Positions 35,356 to 45,063 are shown, counted from the first letter of the stretch. The stretch: 64,000 bases of DNA from Dawidia cretensis (GCF_018598175.1 NZ_JAHESE010000004.1:62001-126000); one strand, 5' to 3'. Made by a program: numbers and translations. The notes: a model not told the origin generated them from the sequence alone.

Positions 35356-37494
35356 TCAGCTTTGCAGGTCCGGCAAGATCATGTAGAATGTTGCACCTTC
35401 TCCCGGTAGGGAAGACGCATAGATCTGTCCGCCGTGATTCTGCACGATCTTTTTACAAGTGGCAAGACCGATACCCGTGCCGGAATATTCGGAGCGGGAG
35501 TGCAGCCGCCGGAAGATCTCAAAGATCTGGTTGGCGTGCGCTGGATCGAACCCGATACCATTATCCTTAAAAGAGATCCTGTGATACGTGAGCTTGTTGT
35601 TCAACTCGGGATTCTCCAGCTTTTCGTTCTCCTCCAGAATTTCCGATTTGATCTCGATCTGCAGCGGGCGCTCGGTCGTTGAAAATTTGATGGCGTTCGA
35701 AACCAGGTTACTGAAGAGCTGATTCATTTGAAACTCGATCGCATCAATGACCGGAAGTTTGTCGATGACTACTTTCCCGCGTCGCTGCTCGATCAGTATA
35801 TCGAATTCCTTTTCGACATCGCGCACGACCTTGTTCAAATCCAGTGATTCAAACTTCGCAGCGTTGTTGAGGATCTGCGAATGTTTTAAAACATCGCGGA
35901 TCAGATTGAGCATGCGGTTTGCCGATGCATCTATTTTTTCCAGCAAGGCCGTTGACCGCTCATTCAGTTGGGGCAAGCTTCCGTAAAGCATCTCCACGAA
36001 GACGCTGATCTTTCGCACCGGCTCCTGCAGATCGTGACTGGCCACATAGGCAAACTGAGAAAGCTCTTCGTTCGACTGGATCAGGCGCCGTGTAGATTCT
36101 GAAAGCTCTTCGTTGATCGACAGCAGCTCTTCATTTGCCGCCTGCAGCTCCTCATTCGTCGCCGCGAGCTCGATCGTCCGAAGGTGTACCTCGTTTTCCA
36201 GTGTCAGTTGTACTTCGCGCTGCGCCGTGACATCCTGCGTGGTACCCTCGACGCGGGTAAGCTTGCCCGCATTGTCGAAATACGCCTGTCCCACGGCATG
36301 GATTACCTGCGTCTTACCGGTCACCCGGTTGACAATGCGATACTCGGCATCATAGCGACCGGAAGCGCCGGCAGCCGTTGCTGCATTGAATTTTTCTTTA
36401 ACCTCGTCGCAGTCCTGTTCTACGATGATTGAGAAATAGTCGTCCAGGCTATTGTGAAACTCTCCAATGCCGTACATCGCGGCATGTCGGGGCGAAAGCG
36501 TTACTTCGCCTGTCGTTGCCTGGTACGTCCAGGTGCCAAGCTCCGCCAGGTCAATCGCGCGGGCTAATGCCAGTTCTTTTTCCTCGATCTCGTGCCGTGC
36601 CTGCTTCATTTCCGAAACATCCCGGGTGGTACCCGCCACCGCTTCTACATCGCCATTTTCATTGAAAACAGGCACCAGGATATAGTCATACACGCGTCGA
36701 CCCAAAACAGCATGCGGGAACGACACCTCGCCACGCACCTGCTCGCCCGTAGCGGCCACGTGATCTATTTCGCGCTCGTGCATGGCAGCGTGCCATTCCT
36801 CATAACCGTTTTCACGCAGGCCTTTGCCAATGGCCGTGCCCCAGGTTTTGCCCCACATGGTCAGCAACGCGTGGTTGGCGTAGGCGAATTTATAATTCAG
36901 ATCAAAAACGTAGACGAGGTCTGGCGTTGCGCTGACCACCGTTTCATAAACACGCAACGGCACGCTTGTAGCGCTCGCTGCCGGTTTCAGCGCCGACATT
37001 ACTTCCTGTGGTGCCGACGCGGCGTGGGAAGCTTCCATACACGTTAGCATCACGCCGCCGGGCGATCCGTCGTCCATAATAATCTGGCTATAGCTAAAGG
37101 TCCAATACGCCACCGCTGGCCGTCCGTCCGTGACGGTAGTGACCTGTTTATCGCGCACGGTATATGGGCGTCCCAACGTCAATACATTGCGTAATTGCGC
37201 GCGACTTGTGCTCCAGGCTTCCAGGGACGAATCTTCGGCAGGCTGTCCGAACGATATACCGGCACCGGCCACACGCACAAGAAAGGCGTCGTTATACAGG
37301 CATATATACTTCTCGCCCCATAACACCAGCACCGGAAAATCCGTACGAAGCATATGGTTGATAGCGCTCTTCAAGCTCGCCGGCCAGGTGGCAGGTAATC
37401 CCAAATCTGTTTTTGACCAATCGAGCTCACGCATGGGTTTCCCGGCTTCGCCTCCCGCGGCAGGGAAAGGTGAACCTGTTGTCGTCTCTGTCAT
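35356..37494 (-). CDS. PAS-domain sensor histidine kinase
   Basis: 712 residues, soluble. N-terminal sensor (about 1-160) with the signature LDWSKTDLGLPATWPASLK, then PAS domains (about 180-300 and 310-430), a glutamate-rich coiled coil (NEELQAANEELLSINEEL), the phosphoacceptor helix with His in FAYVASHDLQEPVRK (about 505), and a HATPase domain (N-box NLVSNAIKFS, G-box FKDNGIGF, GTGIGLATCKKIV). No membrane helices, so it senses a cytoplasmic signal, perhaps redox, light or a metabolite. The gene's 5' end overlaps the response regulator's stop by 4 bp: a co-expressed kinase-regulator pair. Closely related in layout to the kinase at 56690-58831. Confidence 0.95.
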   Translation of the reverse strand: MTETTTGSPFPAAGGEAGKPMRELDWSKTDLGLPATWPASLKSAINHMLRTDFPVLVLWGEKYICLYNDAFLVRVAGAGISFGQPAEDSSLEAWSTSRAQLRNVLTLGRPYTVRDKQVTTVTDGRPAVAYWTFSYSQIIMDDGSPGGVMLTCMEASHAASAPQEVMSALKPAASATSVPLRVYETVVSATPDLVYVFDLNYKFAYANHALLTMWGKTWGTAIGKGLRENGYEEWHAAMHEREIDHVAATGEQVRGEVSFPHAVLGRRVYDYILVPVFNENGDVEAVAGTTRDVSEMKQARHEIEEKELALARAIDLAELGTWTYQATTGEVTLSPRHAAMYGIGEFHNSLDDYFSIIVEQDCDEVKEKFNAATAAGASGRYDAEYRIVNRVTGKTQVIHAVGQAYFDNAGKLTRVEGTTQDVTAQREVQLTLENEVHLRTIELAATNEELQAANEELLSINEELSESTRRLIQSNEELSQFAYVASHDLQEPVRKISVFVEMLYGSLPQLNERSTALLEKIDASANRMLNLIRDVLKHSQILNNAAKFESLDLNKVVRDVEKEFDILIEQRRGKVVIDKLPVIDAIEFQMNQLFSNLVSNAIKFSTTERPLQIEIKSEILEENEKLENPELNNKLTYHRISFKDNGIGFDPAHANQIFEIFRRLHSRSEYSGTGIGLATCKKIVQNHGGQIYASSLPGEGATFYMILPDLQS

Positions 37495-37892
37495 AACGCG
37501 TCTTGAAAATAAGAGGGGTTATCAACAATAGCTTTTAGCCGTTGTTCTAAAATGGAAAGCTTGTTGGGTTTCGTTATAAAATCGGCCGCACCGGAATCAA
37601 GTACTTCGTGGATTGTTTTTTCGTTTGAGCTTGTACTAAGAACGATGACGGGAATATGTTGAAGATCCGGATGGCCCTTAAGCTTTTTCAGAAAGTCTTT
37701 GCCATTCAGGACAGGCATATTCAGATCCAGGAAGATCATGTCGGGTCGGTAGCGGGTCTGCGTCAGGCGCTCCCACGCCATAAGGCCGTTGGTTGCTGTA
37801 TCACACGTCACGCGATCGCGCATCATGTCAAAGACAGAGAGAAAAAAATCGCGATCGTCTTCATCATCATCGACAAGAAACAAGCTTTTCAA
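37491..37892 (-). CDS. Single-domain response regulator (TTG start)
   Basis: 133 residues. REC domain: LFLVDDDEDDRDFF, phosphoacceptor Asp in IFLDLNMPVLNG, Ser/Thr in IVLSTSSNE, Lys in FITKPNKLSIL. The reading frame has an upstream in-frame stop, and the first possible start is TTG at 37890-37892; no ATG or GTG fits the start of the fold, so TTG is forced. Cotranscribed with and overlapping the PAS kinase by 4 bp, so it is likely that kinase's target. No DNA-binding output. Confidence 0.9.
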   Translation of the reverse strand: MKSLFLVDDDEDDRDFFLSVFDMMRDRVTCDTATNGLMAWERLTQTRYRPDMIFLDLNMPVLNGKDFLKKLKGHPDLQHIPVIVLSTSSNEKTIHEVLDSGAADFITKPNKLSILEQRLKAIVDNPSYFQDAL

Positions 37893-38064
37893 TGCTATAA
37901 GTGTTGAATGAAGTCAGGAACATAAAAAATTTTGCTAAACAGCACAATAACATTGATGATGCCAGGCTAAAAAAAATTCATTGATTGTTAATATTGATCT
38001 GACTGGGGATGAATTTTCCCATTCTATAAAACTATGCCTGGCGACATAACCTGTTTAATGGCAA

Positions 38065-38400
38065 TCATCGTACTTCGTATACAGCCACGCCGCTCGAACG
38101 CTCGGTGCCGTTGCCATCAAAATTCTTTGAGGTATCGCCCAGCCTGTACCGGCGGCATCGCCGTCATAATACGTCCCCCGCACAGCATTTTTTTCCTCAC
38201 CGCTTCGGTATAACTGCTCGGGATTATCGGGTGGCCTATCGGTTGCGCGCTTCGGTTGTTATAAGGCGATTGACGGGTGTCGTACTCCGTGACGTCGGCG
38301 GAGCTTGTTTTCCGTCGATGTAGCACTCCCGGCGTGTTACCTGCCCGTTGTCGTCGTACTCGTACCGGTATTCTTCCTCTACATCAGTGAAAATTGGTTG
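38065..38400 (-). pseudogene. Decayed reading frame, YD/EYDDNGQV-type remnant
   Basis: About 336 bp between the response regulator and the small lipoprotein gene. On the minus strand one frame reads EEEYRYEYDDNGQVTRRECY (38379 leftward), which is plausible coding, then shifts frame; near the 3' end another frame reads DTSKNFDGNGTERSSGVAVY before a stop at 38065-38067. The two pieces look like the N- and C-terminal parts of one small extracellular protein broken by indels. No complete open frame remains. Identity is not known; low confidence. Confidence 0.35.
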
Positions 38401-38489
38401 GCAAATCAGTAACGTATATACGTTCCAGGCATGAAATGACGACACCTTTGACATGCAATAAATCGGAGATAAAATCCGCGTATACTTCG

Positions 38490-38690
38490 TCAGCGCTCAC
38501 GCAGTTGTTTTAAACTATCGGCCGGGCTTTGCGCCGAGTCGCGGCTGTCCACGTCGCTCGAGTCATGAGTGTCCAGGTCTTTCACGTAGCCATTCGCGTT
38601 CTCGTCGTGCTGAGAGTCAACGGACCGTCTTTCACAGCTGTTGAACGTAAGCACGGTTGCCGCCGCAAAAATAAGGATTAACGTTTTCAT
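38490..38690 (-). CDS. Small acidic lipoprotein, hypothetical
   Basis: 66 residues from the ATG at 38688-38690. Lipoprotein signal LIFAAATVLTFNSC, then a short hydrophilic, Asp/Ser-rich chain ending SLKQLRER. No domain recognisable. A longer frame adds 18 residues from an unsupported start. Such short lipoproteins are common in Bacteroidota and may sit on the outer membrane. It lies between a decayed frame and the aldehyde oxidoreductase operon, without obvious linkage. Confidence 0.65.
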   Translation of the reverse strand: MKTLILIFAAATVLTFNSCERRSVDSQHDENANGYVKDLDTHDSSDVDSRDSAQSPADSLKQLRER

Positions 38691-38765
38691 GTTTATGCGT
38701 TTTGATATATGCAATGTTTCCGTCAAAACATGTACCCGCCACATTTCCGTAGCAGACCCTGTTTA

Positions 38766-41003
38766 TCACATCAATGATTCAAAATGTATGGGAAATGAAT
38801 TTATTCTTTTCCCCGTCGCGTGGAAGATAGCGTTGGCAATCGCGGGCGGCATACCGACCAGGCCGATTTCGCCGACGCCCTTCGCACCCAGTGGATTGAC
38901 GATATCATCCTTCTCGTCAACAAAGATCACATCGAGGTCATGAATATCGGCATGCACCGGGATATGATATTCTGCTAAGTTGGGATTGACATATTTACCA
39001 TACCGGTGATCAGGAATCGTTTCCTCCCGCAATGCTTTGCTGATACTCCAAATCATGCCGCCTAAAATCTGACTCCGCGCGGTCTTCGGATTGATGATGG
39101 TTCCTGCGGCTACCGCCGTGACCGCCCGGGTCACATTAACAACGCCTAATTCTTCATCCACTTCCACTTCCACAAAGGCCGCACTATGCACGGCCCGGCT
39201 ATATTTCTTTAATTTCAAGGGGTTGGGTACCGAGAGCTTTGTCGCAGCGATCGAACGGCCCTGGTTTTTCTGAATCACGTCTTTCAATGAAACACCAGCC
39301 GATGGATTCGCAATCAACGTGACCCGGCCATTCATGAAGGCCACCTCGTCGAGCGTCGCATGGCCCAGGGGAGATCCTTCGATGGCGCGCGCCTTCTTTA
39401 AGATCTTTTCTTTTAGGGCCTTGCAGGCCAGTTTGATGGCCGAGCCTATCGTCGATACCGTCCACGAACCACCCTGGATAGGAGCGAGCGGCATCTTGCT
39501 GTCGCCATAGTGAAAAGATACTTCGTCAATCGGTAAACCGAATTCGTCCGCGGCGATCTGGGTCATGACTGTCAACGTTCCTGTTCCGATGTCGGTAATG
39601 GCACTGGAAACGACAAGCTTACCCTCCTTATCGAGCACAGCTTTCGCCCGTGCAGGCGCGGTCATCGCCTCCCAAATGCCGGTCGCCATCCCGTATCCTA
39701 CAAGTCGATTTCCCCGCCGCATGCTCCGCGGCGCAGGTGAGCGCTTGTGCCAGCCAAAACGCTCGGCTCCCTGCGCGAAGCATTCCTTCAGCTCTTTGCT
39801 GGAGTACGGCCGGCCTACACTAACATCGGTGTTGGCATAGTTTATATAGCGGAGTTCCAGTGGGTCGATGTCCGCTTTATAGGCGAGCTCGTCGATGGTG
39901 CTCTCAATCGCGTGCATACCGGTGCTGCCGCCTGGCGCACGCATGTCCAACGGCGAATAAACGTCGAGGGGTACGAGCTTATAGTCGGTATGAACATTCT
40001 GTGCGGGGTAAAGCATATTTGACCAGTTTACCACCACTTCGGTATAGTCCTCGAATTGAGAAGTTTCCGCCACGGCCTCGTGGCCGAGCGCGATGATCAA
40101 CCCGTCTGTCGTTGCGCCGAACATCGTGTTTTGAATCGTCGGCGGTCGGTGGCCAAACGTGAACATCTGGCTGCGGTCCAGTGTGACGCGTATAGACCGC
40201 TTCAGCAGCAAGGCTGCCATGGCAGCAAAAAATAATTGGTATTGCGGCCGTAGTCCGGACCCGAAGGCCCCGCCGACATAAGGTGATATTACACGCACAT
40301 CTTTATAATGCAGCCCGAAAATGTTCGCCACATATAGTTGACTGTTGACAGTGCCCTGCGTCTTGTCATAAATCGTCAGCTTGTTGTCGCCTTCATATAC
40401 CACGGTAGACGCAAATAACTCGATCGGGTTATGATGTTCTGTGCCATGATGAAAAGTCCCCGTGGCTTTGACGGCGGCGTGTTCGAATGCCGTCGTGAAG
40501 TCACCGCGGTCTTTTGGCGGCGGTGGCTTCAGCGACGTGGCCAATCCAACCTTCGGCGGGCGCGCGCTTTCCACGTTTTCCCCCAGATTGGTACGGAATT
40601 CTTCTGCCTGGTAGTCAATGCGAAGATGAAACGCGGCATACCGCGCCATCTCAAATGTCTCCGCCACAATCATGGCGACCGGCTGTCCATTGAATTTCAC
40701 CTCATTGTCATACAAAGGCTTAAAAACCTTACCGGGCGGAGCATCCATGTCCGCATACTTTAGGTCCAGCCACGGTAACGACAACCTGTTCTCATGCGAA
40801 ACGACCGTTACGACGCCCGGTAGTTTCAGTATATCGTCGGCATGTATGTGTAGAATTTTTCCTTTCGTAATGGTGGCATTGACGATATAGCCATACAGCA
40901 TACCGTCGACAGGGTAGTCGCCGGTATACCGGGCCGCGCCGGTTACTTTCTCTTTTGCTTCAAGCCGGCTGATGGGCTTGCCAACCGATGGATGAATTGT
41001 CAT
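38766..41003 (-). CDS. Molybdopterin-binding subunit of aldehyde oxidoreductase, PaoC-like
   Basis: 745 residues. XDH-family large subunit, like E. coli PaoC (YagR): N-terminal GKPISRLEAKEKVTGAARY, the Arg motif MRAPGGSTGMHAIES, GGAFGSGLRPQ, and the catalytic Glu in GAKGVGEIGLVGMPPAIANA near the C-terminus. Binds the molybdopterin cytosine dinucleotide form in relatives. No Tat signal. Third gene of an operon with the FAD and Fe-S subunits (12-bp gap). Aldehyde to carboxylate oxidation, possibly aromatic aldehydes, is the family role; the MCD insertase (PaoD) is not in the window. Confidence 0.94.
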   Translation of the reverse strand: MTIHPSVGKPISRLEAKEKVTGAARYTGDYPVDGMLYGYIVNATITKGKILHIHADDILKLPGVVTVVSHENRLSLPWLDLKYADMDAPPGKVFKPLYDNEVKFNGQPVAMIVAETFEMARYAAFHLRIDYQAEEFRTNLGENVESARPPKVGLATSLKPPPPKDRGDFTTAFEHAAVKATGTFHHGTEHHNPIELFASTVVYEGDNKLTIYDKTQGTVNSQLYVANIFGLHYKDVRVISPYVGGAFGSGLRPQYQLFFAAMAALLLKRSIRVTLDRSQMFTFGHRPPTIQNTMFGATTDGLIIALGHEAVAETSQFEDYTEVVVNWSNMLYPAQNVHTDYKLVPLDVYSPLDMRAPGGSTGMHAIESTIDELAYKADIDPLELRYINYANTDVSVGRPYSSKELKECFAQGAERFGWHKRSPAPRSMRRGNRLVGYGMATGIWEAMTAPARAKAVLDKEGKLVVSSAITDIGTGTLTVMTQIAADEFGLPIDEVSFHYGDSKMPLAPIQGGSWTVSTIGSAIKLACKALKEKILKKARAIEGSPLGHATLDEVAFMNGRVTLIANPSAGVSLKDVIQKNQGRSIAATKLSVPNPLKLKKYSRAVHSAAFVEVEVDEELGVVNVTRAVTAVAAGTIINPKTARSQILGGMIWSISKALREETIPDHRYGKYVNPNLAEYHIPVHADIHDLDVIFVDEKDDIVNPLGAKGVGEIGLVGMPPAIANAIFHATGKRINSFPIHFESLM

Positions 41004-41015
41004 GCTGTTAGATTT

Positions 41016-42041
41016 TTAGGGTTCGAGTGATGGCTGCGCTCCCGGCCGTTGTGAAGCAGGATTCAGCGCCATCATGCCGTTGCGAATGATAGCACGTTTA
41101 GCCAGGTCGATTTTAAAGGTATTGAAACCATACCCAACCGCGCCCGCGAGAATGATTTCCGCTGCTCCGGCAAAAGCTTCCCGCGTTGGCTCCTTCCCGA
41201 CCAGGAACTGCTCCGCCTCCGGTACGCGCCACGGCCTATGCGATACGCCACCGAGTGCCATGCGGGCCACTGCTATCAGACCATTGTCTAACAGTAAACC
41301 GGTAGCGACGGACACCAACGCAAACGCAAATGAATTTCGGTCGCGGAGCTTCAGGTACGAATGATATTCCGGAAATCCTTCACCCGGAAGTTCTATACCC
41401 ACGATGATCTCACCCATTTGAAGAGTATTGTCGATCTCCGGCGCTTCACCGGGGAGCCGGTGGAAATCCCCGAAAGGAATCCGCCGTTCACCGTATGGAC
41501 CCTGTGTGACAACGGTAGCGTCCAACGCGGCAAGGGCCACACACATATCGGAAGGGAATACCGCAATGCAATGTTTGCTGGTTCCCAGAATAGCCATATT
41601 TCGGTTATACCCTTCTATGGCCGGACACCCGGTGCCCGGCTCCCGCTTGTTACACGGCGATGAAGCATCGTAAAAATAATAGCACCGCGTGCGCTGCAAC
41701 AAGTTGCCACCGTTAGTGGCCATGTTTCGGATTTGCGGCGAGGCGCCGGCAAGAATAGCCCTTGATAGTAGGGGATAGCGTTGTTCCACCAGGGGGTGAT
41801 AAGCCGTGTCGGCATTGCTCACAAATGCTCCAAGCCATAGTCCCCCATCTTCGGTAGTGGTAATGGTTCGATGCTCATCGATGTGGTGAATATCAATTAG
41901 CGCACCGGCGCTTTCCAGCTTATACTTCATTAAATCAATGAGGTTTGTGCCGCCGGCCAGATAACGCGCATGATCGTTTCTCTCGCGTAGCGTTCTCGCC
42001 TCCGAGACACTGCCGGCTTTGAAATAGGAAAAGTTATTCAT
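41016..42041 (-). CDS. FAD subunit of aldehyde oxidoreductase with [4Fe-4S] cysteines, PaoB-like
   Basis: 341 residues from the ATG at 42039-42041. CO-dehydrogenase-flavoprotein fold: ARYLAGGTNLIDLMKYKLE (FAD), GASPQIRNMATNGGNLLQRT, SDMCVALAALDATV. It carries the extra cysteines typical of PaoB (RTRCYYF, SSPCNK, GTGCPAIEG, KHCIAVFP), which bind a [4Fe-4S] cluster in E. coli. It overlaps the Fe-S subunit gene by 8 bp and is followed 12 bp later by the large subunit. The cofactor arrangement points to an NAD-independent enzyme of the PaoABC type. Confidence 0.94.
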   Translation of the reverse strand: MNNFSYFKAGSVSEARTLRERNDHARYLAGGTNLIDLMKYKLESAGALIDIHHIDEHRTITTTEDGGLWLGAFVSNADTAYHPLVEQRYPLLSRAILAGASPQIRNMATNGGNLLQRTRCYYFYDASSPCNKREPGTGCPAIEGYNRNMAILGTSKHCIAVFPSDMCVALAALDATVVTQGPYGERRIPFGDFHRLPGEAPEIDNTLQMGEIIVGIELPGEGFPEYHSYLKLRDRNSFAFALVSVATGLLLDNGLIAVARMALGGVSHRPWRVPEAEQFLVGKEPTREAFAGAAEIILAGAVGYGFNTFKIDLAKRAIIRNGMMALNPASQRPGAQPSLEP

Positions 42042-42561
42042 GCTTGTTTTTTTTAACGTCCATAATGGCATTCACAATTCCTATGGAAGCTCCGCACCGG
42101 CAGAGATTGCCGCTCATAAGCTCTTTTACCTCTTCCAGCGTATTTGCTTTACCCTCCCGAAGCAATCCGACAGCGCTGCAAAGCTGCCCCGGCGTGCAGT
42201 AACCACATTGAAATGCGTCATGCTCGATAAATGCCTCTTGCAACGGATGCAGATTGTCACCTTGCGCCAGTCCTTCCACAGTGGTGATCCTGGCGCCATC
42301 GTTAGCCACTGTGAGAGTCAGGCAACTCACGATGCGCTTATCGTCGCAGAGCACCGTACAAGCGCCGCATTGCCCATGGTCACATCCTTTTTTTGTACCG
42401 GTAAGGTTTAGCTCCTCCCGTAAGGTGTCGAGCAAGCTCACCCACGGCAATACGGAAACGACGCGCTTTACGCCGTTGACCGTTAGCGAGACATCCATAA
42501 CCGATCCATTCCCAGCCACCAGGGCTGCATCGGCGGTTGATTGATCGAGTAATTCCATCAT
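42034..42561 (-). CDS. [2Fe-2S] subunit of aldehyde oxidoreductase, PaoA-like
   Basis: 175 residues. Start at the ATG at 42559-42561 (or the next ATG at 42556); the frame extends to a GTG at 42588. Two [2Fe-2S] clusters: GTKKGCDHGQCGACTVLCDD with Cys in SCLTL, then FQCGYCTPGQLC and SGNLCRCGASIG. E. coli PaoA has a Tat signal; this protein has no Tat leader, so the complex is either cytoplasmic or the leader has been lost. First gene of the operon; its start is about 150 bp from the divergent kinase gene. Confidence 0.92.
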   Translation of the reverse strand: MMELLDQSTADAALVAGNGSVMDVSLTVNGVKRVVSVLPWVSLLDTLREELNLTGTKKGCDHGQCGACTVLCDDKRIVSCLTLTVANDGARITTVEGLAQGDNLHPLQEAFIEHDAFQCGYCTPGQLCSAVGLLREGKANTLEEVKELMSGNLCRCGASIGIVNAIMDVKKNKHE

Positions 42562-42711
42562 GGCAATAAAGTCTTTGCAGCAAACCACTCTATTTTCGTG
42601 CCTGCGAACAGGCTACGGATATTCCCTTACGTATACAAGACATTTCGCGGACGTGTGGGATTGATACCGCCAGGAATACTTTTTTATTTGTCACTATAAA
42701 ATAACGAGCAC

Positions 42712-43779
42712 ATGGTAGAGTTTTCACTTGACATCGTCGAGCGCATCGGCGAGTTATCGCCGGATGGATATGTTGTATATGATTATAAGAGCAACATCGT
42801 CGAATACGCTAACAAAGCATTTTCGCAGCTGGTGAATAAAGAAGCGCACGCAGGCTACTCTCTTCAATCACTGCGCGATATAGTGATGGAGGACGACGAG
42901 TTCATAAAGACCTGCGTCCGGCAACTTGTAAAGGCGAGGGTAGTGTCAAATATTGAAGCCCGATTAAAGGACAATCGATTTGTCGCCGTAGAAGGATACC
43001 TACTTTCAGACCATCAGCTCATGTTGATCGTTCGGGATATAACGAAATCGAAGGAATTTTTAACGTACATATCCGATTTCGGCGCGCGCAAAGATGCCAT
43101 TCTCGACATGGTATCCCACAACCTGAGCGGTCCCCTGCAACTGACCAACGATCTGTTAAACGCGTTAGATCAAACCATCAGAACGCAACAGTACCACACC
43201 CTGGAGCACCACACGCAGCTCATCCGTCAGAATACGCAGCACTGCATTGAAATTATAAATTCTTTCCTGAAGGAAGAGCACCTGGCGTCGGCGCGCATTT
43301 TTGTCGAATCGGTCCGCTTCGATGCCTTGCAGAAAATCAACGTGGTGATTGAACGAATGCTTGCCTTCGACAAGGAGAAGCAGATCTTGCTGGAGTCGGC
43401 TGAAGATTCGCTCTTTGTTACTTCAGATGATGTGAAATTCTTCCAGGTAGTGCACAATGTCCTTTCCAACGCCGTGAAATTCACACCTGCCCGCGGCGTC
43501 GTGCGTGTCGTTGTCGATACGTCGGACGACACCTTCACGGTGTCTGTGGAAGACAACGGCATTGGTATTCCCGACCCTCTGCAGCCTCACATTTTCGAAC
43601 GTAATACGGCCGCAAGCCGGCCCGGACTGAAGGGCGAAAAATCCATTGGCATGGGACTCTTTATTGTTAAAGAGCTGGTCACACTGATGGGTGGTAACGT
43701 CACATTCTCAAGCAAAGAAAACGTTGGAACGTCCGTGGTGATTACACTGCCAAAGGCACGGTTCGGCGTACATCATTAG
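42712..43779 (+). CDS. PAS-domain histidine kinase
   Basis: 355 residues. Single PAS fold (about 10-115: DGYVVYDYKSNIVEYANKAF), HisKA-like dimerisation helix with His in LDMVSHNLSGPLQLT (about 139), and a HATPase domain (N-box HNVLSNAVKFT, G-box EDNGIGIPD, GMGLFIVKELVTLMGG). No membrane helices. Orphan: no response regulator adjoins it. It is divergent from the PaoABC operon, so the 150-bp space could carry shared regulation, which is inference. Confidence 0.93.
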   Translation: MVEFSLDIVERIGELSPDGYVVYDYKSNIVEYANKAFSQLVNKEAHAGYSLQSLRDIVMEDDEFIKTCVRQLVKARVVSNIEARLKDNRFVAVEGYLLSDHQLMLIVRDITKSKEFLTYISDFGARKDAILDMVSHNLSGPLQLTNDLLNALDQTIRTQQYHTLEHHTQLIRQNTQHCIEIINSFLKEEHLASARIFVESVRFDALQKINVVIERMLAFDKEKQILLESAEDSLFVTSDDVKFFQVVHNVLSNAVKFTPARGVVRVVVDTSDDTFTVSVEDNGIGIPDPLQPHIFERNTAASRPGLKGEKSIGMGLFIVKELVTLMGGNVTFSSKENVGTSVVITLPKARFGVHH

Positions 43780-43869
43780 ATATTGGGAAATAATTACCCG
43801 ACACTCCACCGGTTATAGTAAATCGACCGGGAACAATATTTGTCGCGTTAGCAACATACCCTTAATGCT

Positions 43870-45036
43870 ATGAATCAACTTAGAAGACCCTTCCAAACAT
43901 CGCTGGCGGCCTTAGCCTGGACTTCCATTTTCATCGGAACATTTCTGATTGCCTGTGATCAAGATGATGATGATGACGTTCCGGGACGAGAAGGTAGAAC
44001 CTTTGTCGACAATCTTGATACACCCTGGGAACTCGCGTTTGCACCCGATGGACGACTATTTTTTACGGAGAGGCCAGGTACAATAACCGTTGTCGAAGGC
44101 GGTGAAAAGAAGGCCTGGCTGAAACTCGACTCTGTCGTACAGGAAGTCGGCGAGTCCGGGCTTCTGGGCCTGACACTCGACCCGGACTTTGCCACCAACC
44201 GGTATGTCTATTTCGGTTATACCTATGCCGCGAGCAAAGGCCCGCTTCAACTTGTAAACAAGCTCGTACGCTATAGAGAGGATGCCGCCACAAAGCAGCC
44301 TGTATTCGACAAAGTCCTCCTGGATGGCATTCCGGGCAACTATATCCATAACAGCGGTGGACTGGAGTTTGGACCGGATGGTATGCTGTATTGGGGAATG
44401 GGCGAAAGGTATGAACCCGCGCTTGCGCAAGATCTCAGCCAGCTGGTGGGTAAGATTTTACGTCTTACACGCGACGGCGCCGTTCCGCAGGATAATCCTT
44501 TTGAAGGGTCCTATGTATTTTCGTACGGGCATCGGAATCCCCAAGGACTCGCGTTCCAACCGCAGACAGGCGATCTATGGTCAACCGAGCATGGACCTTC
44601 CGATGAGCAAGGCTGTTGCCAGGACGAAATAAACCGTGTCCTTCCGGGAAGAAATTATGGGTGGCCCGTAATCCGTGGCAGCCAGCAGCAGGCCGGTATG
44701 GAAACGCCGGTATATCATAGTGGTGATACTACCACCTGGGCGCCTACCGGCGGCATCTTTATCAAACAGGGTGACTGGAAAGATTCATTTGTGTTTACGG
44801 GTTTACGCGGTCAGGCACTCTACCGCGCCGTCTTTGATCCCAATGACCCCACGAAGATCGCTAGCGTTGAGCGTTATCTATACACAACGCTCGGCCGTCT
44901 GCGGAATGTTGCCGAGGGCCCGGACGGAGAGCTGTACATCGCGATCAGCAATCAGGACGGCCGCGGCGATATATTGTCGCTCGATGATCGCATTGTCATC
45001 TATAGTCAGGACGAACTCGAAGCCGCCAGGGACTAA
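43870..45036 (+). CDS. PQQ-dependent sugar dehydrogenase family lipoprotein
   Basis: 388 residues. Signal ending GTFLIAC (Cys29) marks a lipoprotein. Six-bladed glucose/sorbosone dehydrogenase propeller: DTPWELAFAPDGRLFFTERP, ESGLLGLTLDPDF, HNSGGLEFGPDGMLYWGMGE, FSYGHRNPQGLAFQPQ, WSTEHGPSDEQGCCQDEIN, GRNYGWPVI. Related to E. coli YliI, which binds PQQ and oxidises aldoses. The catalytic His/Arg regions are intact. Exported; acts in the periplasm. PQQ synthesis genes are not in view. Monocistronic, followed by a hairpin at 45064-45092. Confidence 0.92.
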   Translation: MNQLRRPFQTSLAALAWTSIFIGTFLIACDQDDDDDVPGREGRTFVDNLDTPWELAFAPDGRLFFTERPGTITVVEGGEKKAWLKLDSVVQEVGESGLLGLTLDPDFATNRYVYFGYTYAASKGPLQLVNKLVRYREDAATKQPVFDKVLLDGIPGNYIHNSGGLEFGPDGMLYWGMGERYEPALAQDLSQLVGKILRLTRDGAVPQDNPFEGSYVFSYGHRNPQGLAFQPQTGDLWSTEHGPSDEQGCCQDEINRVLPGRNYGWPVIRGSQQQAGMETPVYHSGDTTTWAPTGGIFIKQGDWKDSFVFTGLRGQALYRAVFDPNDPTKIASVERYLYTTLGRLRNVAEGPDGELYIAISNQDGRGDILSLDDRIVIYSQDELEAARD

Positions 45037-45063
45037 CGACTAGTTTCAGAGATCTGTAGTAGA

